From CAYLNM01 sp964385045 (GTDB lineage: Bacteria; Planctomycetota; Phycisphaerae; Phycisphaerales; SM1A02): DNA of 51,609 nt. The notes beneath the pieces were generated by a model. It saw only the letters and a program-made list of their open reading frames with translations, made no database searches and was not told where the DNA came from. The translations under genes and the position numbers were made by a program. Location: assembly GCA_964385045.1 (NCBI GenBank), contig CAYLNM010000015.1, positions 1 through 51,609 of the forward strand, read 5' to 3'. Positions 1 to 9,120 of the stretch are shown in pieces. Every line of letters begins with the position of its first letter. The first letter of the stretch is position 1.

Positions 1-43
1 CTTTGGGAGCAGGAGGTCGCTGGTTCGAATCCAGTCGCCCCGA
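1..43 (+). tRNA. tRNA-Pro (anticodon TGG), 3' part only
   Basis: The window opens inside the anticodon arm. Loop TTTGGGA is at 2-8 with anticodon TGG at 4-6. The 3' half of the anticodon stem (GCAGG) follows at 9-13, a five-base variable loop at 14-18, and the T-arm at 19-35 with loop TTCGAAT. The acceptor strand CGCCCCG is at 36-42 and discriminator A at 43. CCA is not encoded; TTG follows. The acceptor strand would pair with CGGGGCG, as is usual for bacterial tRNA-Pro. The 5' half lies upstream of the window. Confidence 0.9.
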
Positions 44-294
44 TTGCGATCGCCGGGAGTGGATGCTCGCACTCCGAGGCTTCGCCCGCGGCGAGTTCCG
101 TCGCGTCTCGTGGTCCGAGCCCTCGGTGTCGCGACGTCTCGAGGCGGTCGAGACCCCGCCGTCGACGAACCGGGACGTCCGGCCGCGCGAGCTGCCACCG
201 ACGGGGGGCGGCCCCCTCCGCACCTCGCCGCTCGATATCCTCTCGCCCCCGCCGGCCGCCTCGGCCCGTGCCGGCGCGCGGAGATCGACCGAGC

Positions 295-1557
295 ATGCGA
301 CACGACGCTTCCGGGACCGCGACGCTCGCGCTGTGCCTTCCCGCCGGCTCCGCCTTCGCCGCGGCGACCACGAGCGCCGCCGAGACGCCCCTCCCTTCCC
401 TCGAGTCGGCGATGCTCGCCGACGCCGCGACCCGGTCCTCGCTCGCGGCCGCCTCCGGCGGCGCCGGCCACGACGAGGGCTTCTTCCTCGAGGACGCCGA
501 GGGGCGATTCCGGCTGGACTTCAGCGGGCTGATCGAGTTCCGCTTCACCGGCACCCTCGTCGACGACGACGGGGGCACGGACGAGGACGCCAGCGTGAGC
601 GGCTTCGAGCTCCCGACGGTCGAGTTCGAGCTCGCCGGCCACGTGCTCGACCTCCGGCTGCTCTACGCCGTCGAGGCGGAGTTCGACGGGGACGAGGACG
701 GCACGCTCATGCTCGCCGAGCTGCTCGTGGGCTACGAGCTCGACGAGGGCCTCACGGTCGCCGTCGGCCAGGTCCAGCTCCCCGTCGTGTGGGAGGACGT
801 TCTCGACGGCGAGGACGCCCTCGCGGTCGACACCAGCGTGGTCGCCAACCTCTTCGCTCCCGGCGACGCCCAGGCGGTGTGGGTCGAGGCGACGGGCGAG
901 CGTGCCCGCGGCTGGCTCGGCTTCGGCTTCGGCGCCGAGTCGGAGAACCTGCCGTTCGACGAAGCCCCCGCCGAGCACGCGTTCACGGGGCGAGCCGAGC
1001 TGCTGCTCGCGGGCGACTGGGACGGCCTCGAGTCGATGAGCTCGCCGCCCGGCAGCGAGCTGGCGGCCAAGCTCGGGGTCGCCGGCCACTGGCAGGAGAA
1101 CCGCGACCGGTCCGCCGGCGCGGACCCGGCGCCGCTGCCCTACACGGTCGATCTGCAGGTCGCGGGCGACGGGTGGAACGCCCACGCCGCCTACGTCGGC
1201 CGATTCCTCGACGCTCCGGCCGGCGACGAGGACTTCCACGACATCGGTCTCGTCGTGCAGGGCGGCGTCTTCCTGCCGGGCACGGACGTGGAGCTCTTCG
1301 CCCGCTACGACGTCGTGATCCCCGACGGCGACCGGGAGCTCGACGACACGTTCGGCACGATCACGGCCGGTGCGAGCTGGTACGTCCCCCGCCGCGCGGC
1401 CCGGCTCAGCGTCGACGTGCAGTGGTTCCTCGACGACCCCGCCGGCAACGAGCTCGTGCGCGACTTCGCCGCGGACGATGGGCCGGGTCTCGGGCTGTTG
1501 CCGTCCGACGAGCCGGGGCGCCTCACGCTCCGGGGCCAGCTCCAGCTGCCGTTCTGA
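295..1557 (+). CDS. Outer-membrane porin-like beta-barrel protein
   Basis: A 420-residue protein with an N-terminal export signal (hydrophobic stretch LALCLPAGSAFAAA). The mature part alternates short amphipathic strands with acidic turns and ends in a phenylalanine (LRGQLQLPF), as outer-membrane barrels do. The segment FRLDFSGLIEFRFTG and the overall size recall the phosphate-selective porin O/P type, but this is from general resemblance only. The ATG at 295 is preferred over an in-frame GTG at 268, because GCGGAG lies ten bases upstream and the signal peptide then starts properly. The gene stands alone between the tRNA and a convergent small gene. Substrate unknown. Confidence 0.65.
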   Translation: MRHDASGTATLALCLPAGSAFAAATTSAAETPLPSLESAMLADAATRSSLAAASGGAGHDEGFFLEDAEGRFRLDFSGLIEFRFTGTLVDDDGGTDEDASVSGFELPTVEFELAGHVLDLRLLYAVEAEFDGDEDGTLMLAELLVGYELDEGLTVAVGQVQLPVVWEDVLDGEDALAVDTSVVANLFAPGDAQAVWVEATGERARGWLGFGFGAESENLPFDEAPAEHAFTGRAELLLAGDWDGLESMSSPPGSELAAKLGVAGHWQENRDRSAGADPAPLPYTVDLQVAGDGWNAHAAYVGRFLDAPAGDEDFHDIGLVVQGGVFLPGTDVELFARYDVVIPDGDRELDDTFGTITAGASWYVPRRAARLSVDVQWFLDDPAGNELVRDFAADDGPGLGLLPSDEPGRLTLRGQLQLPF

Positions 1558-1560
1558 GGC

Positions 1561-1581
1561 CGGCGGCCGACGCGTCCGCCG
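1561..1581. terminator. Weak hairpin between convergent genes
   Basis: CGGCGG (1561-1566) can pair with CCGCCG (1576-1581) around a nine-base loop, directly after the porin stop codon and before the convergent gene's end. There is no T-tract, so termination is only suggested. Confidence 0.35.
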
Positions 1582-1607
1582 CGCGACGACCCGCTTCCAC
1601 CGGCCCC

Positions 1608-1880
1608 TCACACCGTCCGCGGCGCCCACGCCGCCATCGCCCGGATCATCCGTGCCTGCAGCCGCAGCGCCGGGATCCGCAGCCGCGGCTCGCATCCGGC
1701 CACGCAGCAGAACTCCCGCCACGCCCGCACGGTCGCGGTGACGGGCACGGCCCGAGGCCGCTCCCGGCCCAGGGGCAGGGTCGCCACGACGTCCGCCCAC
1801 GGCCCCTCGGCCGAGCGGGGCCCGCAGGCCACCGCGTCGAGCAGCTCCACGTCCACGTTCAGGGTGATCGTCCGGTGCAT
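1608..1880 (-). CDS. Hypothetical 90-residue protein
   Basis: A small soluble protein beginning MHRTITLNVDVELLD. It has one CC pair (EFCCVAG), another Cys, and a basic C-terminal half. The start is chosen because the minus strand has a clear GGGAGG six bases before this ATG. Upstream codons in the same open frame (to 2183) look non-coding. I do not recognise the family. It might bind a metal or nucleic acid given its Cys and Arg content, but nothing proves that. It converges with the porin gene and has no operon partner. Confidence 0.5.
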   Translation of the reverse strand: MHRTITLNVDVELLDAVACGPRSAEGPWADVVATLPLGRERPRAVPVTATVRAWREFCCVAGCEPRLRIPALRLQARMIRAMAAWAPRTV

Positions 1881-2194
1881 GCGTCGCCTCCCTTGGGTTC
1901 CACGGCCCGCCGCGCCGTGCGGGCCCGGGACAGGACAACGAGAGACGTGGCCCGAGTCCTTGCCGTCGGCGTGGAAATGGCGAATCCGGGCCGGATGGGC
2001 GCCTTCGCCGAGGGACGCGGCCCTCGATCGCGTCTCCCTCTGCCGGGCCGTCGTGCCCGCACCCGCGCCGGACCTGCGCGGGGCGTTCGGTACGATCGCC
2101 CGCGGAGGGGAGCGCTTCGCCCGGCGGAGGCTCCGGAGACCGCGACGCGGGCGCCACGGCTGCGCCCGCGCCGGACGAAGCACGGGACGGAACC
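1881..2194. other. Intergenic region between divergent genes
   Basis: This 314-base stretch separates the start of the small minus-strand gene from the plus-strand membrane-anchored gene at 2195. It holds a possible -10 box TACGAT at 2091-2096 on the plus strand, about 99 bases before the start. I see no convincing small gene or RNA here. Confidence 0.4.
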
Positions 2195-3154
2195 ATGGAC
2201 CTCATCGACTTCGCCCTGCCGGTGGGCTGGCTCGCGCTCGGCGCCCTGATCGCCTGGGCCGTCGGCCGGCTCGGGCGCGACCGCGGCGTCGAGCGTCTGG
2301 CGTCGGACCTCGAGCGGCGCGACGCCGCCCTGGCCGAACGGCTCGAGGCCGCCACCGCCGCCACCGAGCGCCGGCTCGAGGCGGCGATCGAGCAGCGGCA
2401 CGCCACCCTCGCCGCCGCGGTCGAGCGGACCCTCGGCTCGATCGGCGGCCCCGCGCCGGTGGAGGACGACGCGGCCGCCCGTGCGCACGGCCGCCGGCGC
2501 CGCGTCGCCCCCGAGCTGTTCGCCGCGGTGCGCGACCTGCACCGCGCGGCCGGCGACCTGGTGGACGAGCTGCACGGATGGCCCGACGGCATCGACCCGC
2601 CCGATCTCTGGGACGCGGTCGACACCGCTCGCGCGCGGCTGCACGCGACGTTCGCCCGCACCCGGATCCACCTGCCGACGCCGGTCGACACCCGCATCGC
2701 CGAGTACCGCCGGCTCGTGAAGGAGTGCCTCACCGCGCAGCGCGCCTCGGAGCAGCTGGCCGACGCGCGCCCGCAGGCGGCGCGGTTCGCGGGCGAGCGG
2801 GCGGCGGAGCTCCTCCGCGCGGCCGACGAGCACTTCCGCCGGATCGAGGACGACCTGCGGGGGATGATCGAGGCCGGCGGCGGCGTCGACGAGGCCGGCA
2901 GCGGCGCCACCGGCCCCGCCGCCTCGGCGTCCGGCGCGGGCGGGGAGGCGTCGCGGCCCGCCGCCCCGGGTGCAGGCGGTCCGAATGTCGATCAGCCCGG
3001 CGACGGCGGGATCCGCCCCCGCCCCCGCCGCGGGCCGACCGTCACCTTCGAGTCCGATCTGCTCGACGACGACGAGTCCGATGCATCCGATCCCGGCGAG
3101 GGCAGCCGCAACGGCGGCGGAGATCCCGGCGACACGCGACGTCCCGGGGACTGA
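2195..3154 (+). CDS. Membrane-anchored coiled-coil protein, function unknown
   Basis: A 319-residue protein with one N-terminal membrane segment (about residues 6-25, VGWLALGALIAWAVG). It is followed by a long Ala/Glu/Arg-rich helical region (about 35-90) with heptad-like spacing, typical of a coiled coil. The middle, about 95-240, is also predicted helical by composition (LHRAAGDLVDELHGW, EYRRLVKECL). The last 80 residues are Gly/Ala/Pro-rich and then acidic, probably disordered. The topology suggests a small membrane tether with a cytoplasmic helical domain. I do not recognise the family. It is followed by the methyltransferase-like gene 133 bases downstream. Confidence 0.6.
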   Translation: MDLIDFALPVGWLALGALIAWAVGRLGRDRGVERLASDLERRDAALAERLEAATAATERRLEAAIEQRHATLAAAVERTLGSIGGPAPVEDDAAARAHGRRRRVAPELFAAVRDLHRAAGDLVDELHGWPDGIDPPDLWDAVDTARARLHATFARTRIHLPTPVDTRIAEYRRLVKECLTAQRASEQLADARPQAARFAGERAAELLRAADEHFRRIEDDLRGMIEAGGGVDEAGSGATGPAASASGAGGEASRPAAPGAGGPNVDQPGDGGIRPRPRRGPTVTFESDLLDDDESDASDPGEGSRNGGGDPGDTRRPGD

Positions 3155-3276
3155 CGGCGCACGGCGTCGCCCGACGGCTGCGGTCGCCTCCCCGCGGCTC
3201 CGGGCGGCTCCGGGCGGCCGACACCGTGCGGCGCGGAGGCCGCGCGACGACGGCGCCGCCGCACCGCGGCCCCGGC

Positions 3277-3282
3277 TACGCT
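3277..3282 (+). promoter_or_regulatory. -10 box TACGCT, leaderless start
   Basis: TACGCT ends five bases before the GTG at 3288. That spacing puts the transcription start at or next to the start codon, and no Shine-Dalgarno sequence is present. The same arrangement recurs at six other genes in the window. Confidence 0.5.
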
Positions 3283-3287
3283 CCGGC

Positions 3288-4211
3288 GTGCGCCCCGCCG
3301 ACTCCCAGCCCGCCCTCGACGCCGACGTGCTCGCGGACGCCGCGCTGATCGACCGCGGCGCCGCCTGGCGGCTGCCGCGGATGCTCGCCGCGATCACGGC
3401 GGCCGCGCCGGCCGCGTGCGGCCGCGACGAGACCCTCGCCGCGGCCTCGCACGCCCTCGTGGTCGAGCCCGGCCGTGGACTGGTCGGCCGCGCGGTGGCC
3501 GGCCTCCTGCCCGCCGGGAGCCGCGTCACGGTGATCGCGGGCCTCGCCGAGGACGGGCCCGCCGCGCCGGGGGCGACCCTCGACGAGGCCTTCGTGGAGC
3601 GCCGCCGCGGCGCCGCGGACGTGGACCTGCGGGCCGCGTCGCCCGCCGGCTGGCCGCTGGAGGCCGACGAGGCGGGGACGGTCGACCTGGCGGTGATCGC
3701 GGGCGGGCTCGCGCCGGAGCGCGAGCTGGACCCGCTCCTCGAGGAGGCCCGCGCGGCCCTGCGGCCGCACGGCCGGCTGGTCCTGGTCGACGACGACGCG
3801 GCGGCGCTGGCGATGCACCCGCCGGTGCCGCTGTTCGAGGCGGCGTGGCGGCGGCGGCTGACGCGGCGCGCGGCCCGCGGTCACGACGCGGCGATGGTTC
3901 GCCGGGTGCCGGAGCGGCTCGACCGGCACCGCCTGCGGCCGGTCTCGGCCGGGATGCTCATGCACGGCGGGGTCGCGGGGGAGTCGGACTTCGCGGGCGT
4001 GATCGCCCTGCTGGCCGACCTGCTCGTGGACGGCCCGGCCGGTCCCGTCGCGGGCGAGCTCCGCTTCGAGGCCGCGGCCGCGGCGGACGAGACCGAGGGC
4101 GCCGCGGCGGAGGTCCGCGGCGCGATCGACGCCCTCGCCCGCTGGTCGCGGCGTCCGGGGGCCGCGGCGTGGTGGCCGCTGCTCTGGGTGGCGGCGGAGC
4201 GGGCGGACTGA
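3288..4211 (+). CDS. Divergent SAM-methyltransferase-like protein
   Basis: A 307-residue protein. Its middle resembles a class I methyltransferase fold: a strand-loop-helix around residues 60-85 (LVVEPGRGLVGRAVAG), then VDLAVIAGGLAP and ARAALRPHGRLVLVDDD at about 130-170. In the family these last two carry motif IV-like and post-IV strands. The glycine-rich motif I is weak, so SAM binding is uncertain. The GTG start fits the upstream TACGCT box; the open frame continues farther upstream, but that part overlaps the previous gene and looks non-coding. It converges with the next gene, leaving 24 bases. Confidence 0.5.
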   Translation: MRPADSQPALDADVLADAALIDRGAAWRLPRMLAAITAAAPAACGRDETLAAASHALVVEPGRGLVGRAVAGLLPAGSRVTVIAGLAEDGPAAPGATLDEAFVERRRGAADVDLRAASPAGWPLEADEAGTVDLAVIAGGLAPERELDPLLEEARAALRPHGRLVLVDDDAAALAMHPPVPLFEAAWRRRLTRRAARGHDAAMVRRVPERLDRHRLRPVSAGMLMHGGVAGESDFAGVIALLADLLVDGPAGPVAGELRFEAAAAADETEGAAAEVRGAIDALARWSRRPGAAAWWPLLWVAAERAD

Positions 4212-4235
4212 CCGCTCGCGCCGCCCGCCGACGAC

Positions 4236-4868
4236 TCACCGGGACCGACCGCTCCGACCCGCGCGATCGAGCGCCCGCCGCTCGCGGGCGAGCGCCTCGA
4301 CGAAGTCCGGACGCCGGAACGCCGGCGCCGACGAGGGTCCGGCCGCGGACTGCCAGAGCCGCACGCGATCGTCGCGAACGAGGGCGCGGCCGCCGCGCGA
4401 CGGCGCTGCGGGACGCTGCTCGGCCATCCGGGCCGCCTCGGCGAATCGCGCCCGCTTCGTCAGCTCGGCCGTCTCCGCCCGCATCGCCTCGACGCGCAGG
4501 ATCTCCAGCCGGGTGCGTGCCGCTTCGGCCAGCCGCCCCGGATCGACCATGACCCAGCCGATCGCCCGGCCGTCGGCATGCACCGTCATCCGCTCGGCCG
4601 CGGCCGCCTCGGCGTCCGGACCGCCTTCGGCGCCGGCATCGGCCGCGGGCGGGGTGCTCGTCCACCGTCCCCGTCGATCCTCGACCGGGCGGTTCAGGGC
4701 GGTGCGGACCTCGTCGTGGTGGGCGACCAGGGATCCGGTCGGCATCGGTGGCGCCGGCGGCGGCTCGGAGGCCGGCTCGAGCGTCCAGTGGACGAGCGCG
4801 ATCATCGCCGGCACGGCGGGCGCGGTGATGAGGAGGCCGAGCCTTCGCGGATGGGTGCACCAGAGCAT
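4236..4868 (-). CDS. Membrane-anchored hypothetical protein
   Basis: A 210-residue protein starting MLWCTHPRRLGLL. It has a single N-terminal hydrophobic helix (about residues 9-28, LGLLITAPAVPAMIALVHW) and a Pro/Glu-rich linker. A soluble domain follows, with a conserved-looking stretch MTVHADGRAIGWVMVDP and a long charged helix (LEILRVEAMRAETAELTKRARF). The start is supported by GGGAG nine bases upstream. I do not recognise the family. An export signal or a membrane anchor are both possible readings of the N-terminus. Confidence 0.5.
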   Translation of the reverse strand: MLWCTHPRRLGLLITAPAVPAMIALVHWTLEPASEPPPAPPMPTGSLVAHHDEVRTALNRPVEDRRGRWTSTPPAADAGAEGGPDAEAAAAERMTVHADGRAIGWVMVDPGRLAEAARTRLEILRVEAMRAETAELTKRARFAEAARMAEQRPAAPSRGGRALVRDDRVRLWQSAAGPSSAPAFRRPDFVEALARERRALDRAGRSGRSR

Positions 4869-5311
4869 GACGTCTCCCGGTCGTTCTTCGGATGTGCGGA
4901 ATGGCTTCCCGGAGAGCGTGCCCGCCCCGATCGCCTCGGCAAGTGGCGCGGGCGGCGATCCCGTCGGCATGCCGACCGAGGACCCGGTCGTGCGGACTGC
5001 ACCGTCGGGAGGGCCGGCCCCGAAGCGATGGCCCGCGAGGCCGGCTCCGGCCCGCCCGCTCACCCCGCCGGGGGCCGGATCGGGCAGGCGGGCCGCTATG
5101 CTGCCCGGGGCGTCCGGGAACCCCGCGGGCATGGACCGGCGGAGTCGCTTCTCGCCCCGGCCTGCCTCGCCCCGCGTGTCGCGTCGGCACGGCCACCCGC
5201 CCGCTCCGCGCGCGGCGTTCCGTCGCCGGCGGCGGGGTCGGCGGCCCCCACGCGGCGTCCCGGCGCCGCCTCCCCGTCCCCGTCCCTCGGTCCCCGAGTC
5301 CGGAGGCCCCC
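4869..5311. other. Intergenic region between divergent genes
   Basis: This 443-base stretch has open frames on both strands with no coding character. A possible plus-strand -10 box TATGCT lies at 5097-5102, which would give the gene at 5312 a leader of about 200 bases. The region is C-rich on the plus strand near 5180-5300. No RNA gene recognised. Confidence 0.35.
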
Positions 5312-6127
5312 GTGCCCGTCACCCGCCTTCCCCGTCACGCGACCACCGGCCTGCCCGCGTTCGCCGCGCTGGCCGCCCTCGCGACCATCTCCGCCGCGCT
5401 CGCCGCGCCCTCGCCCGTCGAGGCCGCCGAGTCCGCCGAAGCCGCCGAGGCCGCCGGGGCCGCCGAGGCCGCCGGGGCCGCCGACGCCGACCGCGGCGTC
5501 GCCTCCGCCCCCGAGCGACCCCGCGATCCCTTCGTCTTCCGGTGCGTCCTCGACGAGAACCCGCGCATGGTCGTGGTCGCGCTCGCCGAGGATCTCTCCC
5601 TCGCCTACGACGCCGACGCGGGCGAGCTCGCCCTCGCGTGGGCGGGCGACGTGAAGCTGCAGGGTGCCGTCTACGACACCACGCACGGACCGCAGCCGGT
5701 CCACGAGGGCCGTCCGCATCTCGTCGCGCGATCCGGTCCCGCCTGGATGCTCGCCGGACCGGACGGCACGCCGGTGGCGGCCGACGTCACCTGGCTCGGC
5801 TACCGCCTCGACGGCCCCGTCGTGCACCTGCGCTTCCGCCTCGAGGCCGACGGCGTCGAGCCGGTCGTCGTGACCGAGATCCCCGAGGTCCGCCGCGACG
5901 CCGGACGCCTCCGGCTGGAGCGCGTCCTCCGCGTCGAGGGCGACACGGCCGCGATGATCGTCGGCCCCGACCTCGCCCCCGCGGCCGACGGCGACGCCCC
6001 CGGGCCCGCGCCGCTCGACACGAGCGGTCCGACGCCGCGCCGCCACGCGAGCGGCGCCCTGCTCGTGCCGCTGCCGCCGGGCAACGAGACCACCGTCACG
6101 ATCCCCATCCCGTCCGCGGACGACTGA
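5312..6127 (+). CDS. Exported protein with FRCVLD...GAVYDTTHGPQP domain
   Basis: A 271-residue exported protein with signal segment about residues 10-38, then an Ala/Glu linker built from an exact 18-base repeat (two copies, 5441-5476). The conserved part starts FRCVLDENPRMVVVAL and contains GDVKLQGAVYDTTHGPQP. From memory, this stretch also occurs as the N-terminal part of large PA14, ThuA or heme-c fusion proteins in Bacteroidota and related phyla. Here it is a free-standing gene directly before a PA14/PQQ/DUF1080 protein, so it may be the split-off partner. The GTG start is supported by CGGAGG five bases upstream. No catalytic motif is visible; a carbohydrate- or partner-binding role is a guess. 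Confidence 0.55.
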   Translation: MPVTRLPRHATTGLPAFAALAALATISAALAAPSPVEAAESAEAAEAAGAAEAAGAADADRGVASAPERPRDPFVFRCVLDENPRMVVVALAEDLSLAYDADAGELALAWAGDVKLQGAVYDTTHGPQPVHEGRPHLVARSGPAWMLAGPDGTPVAADVTWLGYRLDGPVVHLRFRLEADGVEPVVVTEIPEVRRDAGRLRLERVLRVEGDTAAMIVGPDLAPAADGDAPGPAPLDTSGPTPRRHASGALLVPLPPGNETTVTIPIPSADD

Positions 6128-6230
6128 CCGCCGCCACTTTCGCCGCTCGGTCTCCCCGGCCGGCCGCGCCCGCCGGCCGCCCGCCCGCCCCTCCCCTTCG
6201 CCGTCCCGCGGCGTCCGATGCCATCCTCCC

Positions 6231-9050
6231 ATGCCCCACGCCACCCACCACGCCTCCGATCGTCCCCTCGCCCTCCCGCTCGTCCGGCGGCTCGTCGCCC
6301 GCACCGCGCCCCTCGCCGCGCTCACCGCTGCGCTGACGCTCGCCCTCGCGCCGGCCGGGGCCGCGACCGCCGCCGCCGACGCCGACGCCGACGCCGCGGC
6401 CGCCGCGGCCACCGCTTCACAGCCCGGGACGGGCCCCGACGCCCCCGTCGCCGACCCACCGCCGCTCGAGCCCGGCGCCTCGGTCCGCCTCTACCAGCTC
6501 GACCGCGGCCTCTCCCGGCTCGCCGAGCTCGTGCCGGGCCAGACGCCCAACCGGGCGTGGATCGCGCCGGTCATCGACCTCACCGACGCCACGCAGGAGG
6601 AGCCGCGGACCTTCGGCCCGATCACCGAGCAGTTCCTCGTCACCATCACCGGCTGGATCCGCGTCGACGAGGCCGGCGAGCACCGCTTCCGCCTGTGGTC
6701 CGACGACGGCTCGCGGATGAGTCTCAACGACTCGGCCCTGATCGACAACGACGGGCTCCACGGAGCCCAGCCGTCCTCGGGCCGCCGCGACCTGCTCCCG
6801 GGCCTGCACGCCTTCGCGATCGAGATGTTCGAGAACTCGGGTGACGCGATGGTCCGACTCGAGTGGATGCCGCCGGGCACCGACGAGTGGGTCACCGTCC
6901 CCGCCGACCGGCTCTTCTGCCGCCGCGGCGAGGTGCGGGTGACCGCGCCGGGCCCGAAGAAGGTCCTGCAGCCGCTCATGCGCGGCCGGCCCGGCGACGG
7001 CCGGCCGCTCGAGGACGTGCACCCCTCCTTCCGCGTGGTCGACCTGCGTCCCGAGGGCTTCGAGCCGCGGGTGGGCGGCCTCGACTGGCTGCCCGACGGC
7101 CGCATGGTCGTCTGCACCTGGGACGAGGTGGGCGCGGTCTACCTGCTCGACGGGACCGACGGCGACGGCCCCGGGGACGTCACCGTCACCCGCATCGCCG
7201 CCGGACTCGCCGAGCCGCTCGGCCTCAAGGTGGTGGACGGACGCATCTTCGTCCTGCAGAAGCAGGAGCTCACCGAGCTGATCGACCACGACGGCGACGA
7301 CGTGATCGACGAGTATCGCGCCGCCGTCAGCGGCTGGGACGTCACGAGCAACTTCCACGAGTTCGCCTTCGGGCTCGAGGAGGACGAGGGCGCGCTCCTC
7401 GCCGCCCTCGCCATCGCCATCGACCCCGGCGGCCGCAGCACCCAGCCGCAGGTGCCGGATCGCGGCAGCGTGATCGCCATGTGGCCGGACGAGGGCACCT
7501 ACGCGATCGTCGCCCGCGGCCTCCGCACGCCCAACGGCATCGGCCGCGGGGCCCTCGGACGGCTCTACGTCACCGACAACCAGGGCGACTGGCTGCCGGT
7601 GAGCAAGGTGGTGGCGGTCGAGGAGGGTGCGTTCTACGGCTCGCAGGCGGTGGGCGGCGCCTCCGACGCCGAGCTCCCGGTGACGCCGCCGGTGGTCTGG
7701 CTGCCGCAGAACGAGATCGGCAACTCCCCCGGCGAGGTCGCGCCGCTCGAGCACGGGCCGTACGCCGGGCAGCAGGTGCACGGCGACATCACCCACGGTG
7801 GCCTCAAGCGGGTCTTCGTGGAGGAGGTCGACGGCGTCCTGCAGGGCGCGGTCTTCCGCTTCACCCAGGGCCTCGAGGCCGGCGTCAACCGCGTGCGGCT
7901 CGGCCCGCCGCCGGCCGGCGCCCCCGCCGGCGCCCCGGGCAGCCTCTACGTCGGCGGCATCGGCTCCACCGGCAACTGGGGACAGTCGGGCAAGCTCTGG
8001 CACGGCCTGCAGCGGCTCGACTGGACCGGCGACCCGGTCTTCGAGATGGCCGAGGTCCGGGCCCGCACCAACGGCCTCGAGCTCGCGCTCACGAGTCCCG
8101 CCGCTCTCGGCAGCGGCGAGCGGCCGCGGGCGTACGCCGTGACCCGCTACCGCTACGAGCCCACCGCGGACTACGGCGGTCCGAAGCTCGACGAGACGGA
8201 CCTCCCGGTGCGCTCCGTCACGATGTCGGACGACCGGCGGACGATCTTCCTCGAGCTCGGCGAGGACGCCATGCTCGGCGACCACGTCTACCACCTGCGG
8301 CTCGTGGGGCCGTGGCGGGACGCGGAGGACCGCCGGCCATGGACCACCGAGGCGTGGTACACGATGAACCGCGTGCCCCGCGGACAGCGGGTGACGCCGG
8401 ACCCGGCGGCGGTGGCGAGCCGGGCGAACGAGCTCACCGAGGCCGAGCGGGCCGCGGGCTTCCGGCTGCTCTTCGACGGCGAGCGCACCGACGGCTGGAT
8501 GGCCTACGGCGGGGGTCCCGTCGGGTCCGGCTGGCGGATCGAGGATGGGGCGCTCGTCCGGGCCGCGGGGGGTGCCGGCGACCTGGTGACCGAGGAGATC
8601 TTCGGCGACTTCGAGCTGCGGCTCGAGTGGGCGGTCGCCCCGGGCGGCAACAGCGGGATCTTCTTCCACGTCGGCGACGGCCGCGGCTCGGTCTGGGAGA
8701 CCGGCCCCGAGATGCAGATCCTCGACAACGAGCGGCACGCCGACGGGCAGAGTCCGCTGACCAGCGCCGGCTCGTGCTACGCGCTGTACCCCCCCGAGTA
8801 CGACGCGACCTATCCGCCGGGCGAGTGGAACGAGGTCCGCATCGTGTCGGACGGCGCGGTGGCGGAGTTCTGGCTCAACGGCGAGCTGCAGTGCCGGTTC
8901 GACCGCGACTCCGAGCAGTGGGCGGAGCTGGTGGCCGGGAGCAAGTTCGCCCCGATGCCGGACTTCGGCCGCCTGCGGGAGGGCCGCATCGCACTGCAGG
9001 ACCACGGCGACGAGGTACGCTTCCGGTCGATCCGCATCCGGACGCCCTGA
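6231..9050 (+). CDS. Secreted PA14 / PQQ-sugar-dehydrogenase-like / DUF1080 fusion
   Basis: A 939-residue exported protein. After a signal peptide (about 1-48) and an Ala/Asp-rich linker comes a PA14-type carbohydrate-binding domain (about 75-215; ITGWIRVDEAGEHRFRLWSDDGS). Next is a beta-propeller like soluble glucose/sorbosone dehydrogenases (about 250-600; GLDWLPDGRMVVCTW, GLRTPNGIG). After a linker comes a complete DUF1080 domain (about 750-939; RLLFDGERTDGWMAYGG, GGNSGIFFHV, EMQILDNE). DUF1080 is known as the 3-keto-disaccharide hydrolase family. Fusing an oxidase-like propeller to it fits oxidation of a glycan followed by cleavage of the keto-product, outside the cytoplasm. Probably co-transcribed with the gene ending 103 bases upstream. 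Confidence 0.85.
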   Translation: MPHATHHASDRPLALPLVRRLVARTAPLAALTAALTLALAPAGAATAAADADADAAAAAATASQPGTGPDAPVADPPPLEPGASVRLYQLDRGLSRLAELVPGQTPNRAWIAPVIDLTDATQEEPRTFGPITEQFLVTITGWIRVDEAGEHRFRLWSDDGSRMSLNDSALIDNDGLHGAQPSSGRRDLLPGLHAFAIEMFENSGDAMVRLEWMPPGTDEWVTVPADRLFCRRGEVRVTAPGPKKVLQPLMRGRPGDGRPLEDVHPSFRVVDLRPEGFEPRVGGLDWLPDGRMVVCTWDEVGAVYLLDGTDGDGPGDVTVTRIAAGLAEPLGLKVVDGRIFVLQKQELTELIDHDGDDVIDEYRAAVSGWDVTSNFHEFAFGLEEDEGALLAALAIAIDPGGRSTQPQVPDRGSVIAMWPDEGTYAIVARGLRTPNGIGRGALGRLYVTDNQGDWLPVSKVVAVEEGAFYGSQAVGGASDAELPVTPPVVWLPQNEIGNSPGEVAPLEHGPYAGQQVHGDITHGGLKRVFVEEVDGVLQGAVFRFTQGLEAGVNRVRLGPPPAGAPAGAPGSLYVGGIGSTGNWGQSGKLWHGLQRLDWTGDPVFEMAEVRARTNGLELALTSPAALGSGERPRAYAVTRYRYEPTADYGGPKLDETDLPVRSVTMSDDRRTIFLELGEDAMLGDHVYHLRLVGPWRDAEDRRPWTTEAWYTMNRVPRGQRVTPDPAAVASRANELTEAERAAGFRLLFDGERTDGWMAYGGGPVGSGWRIEDGALVRAAGGAGDLVTEEIFGDFELRLEWAVAPGGNSGIFFHVGDGRGSVWETGPEMQILDNERHADGQSPLTSAGSCYALYPPEYDATYPPGEWNEVRIVSDGAVAEFWLNGELQCRFDRDSEQWAELVAGSKFAPMPDFGRLREGRIALQDHGDEVRFRSIRIRTP

Positions 9051-9120
9051 CCGCTCAGGCGTCTTCGGCCGTCCCCGCACCGTGCCACTCCGCCGGCACC
9101 GGGCGGAAGCGCCGGGCCAG

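Noticed and set aside
268..294. Upstream GTG start for the porin-like gene
   Set aside because: It adds nine charged residues before the signal peptide and lacks a ribosome site; ATG 295 has GCGGAG at good spacing.
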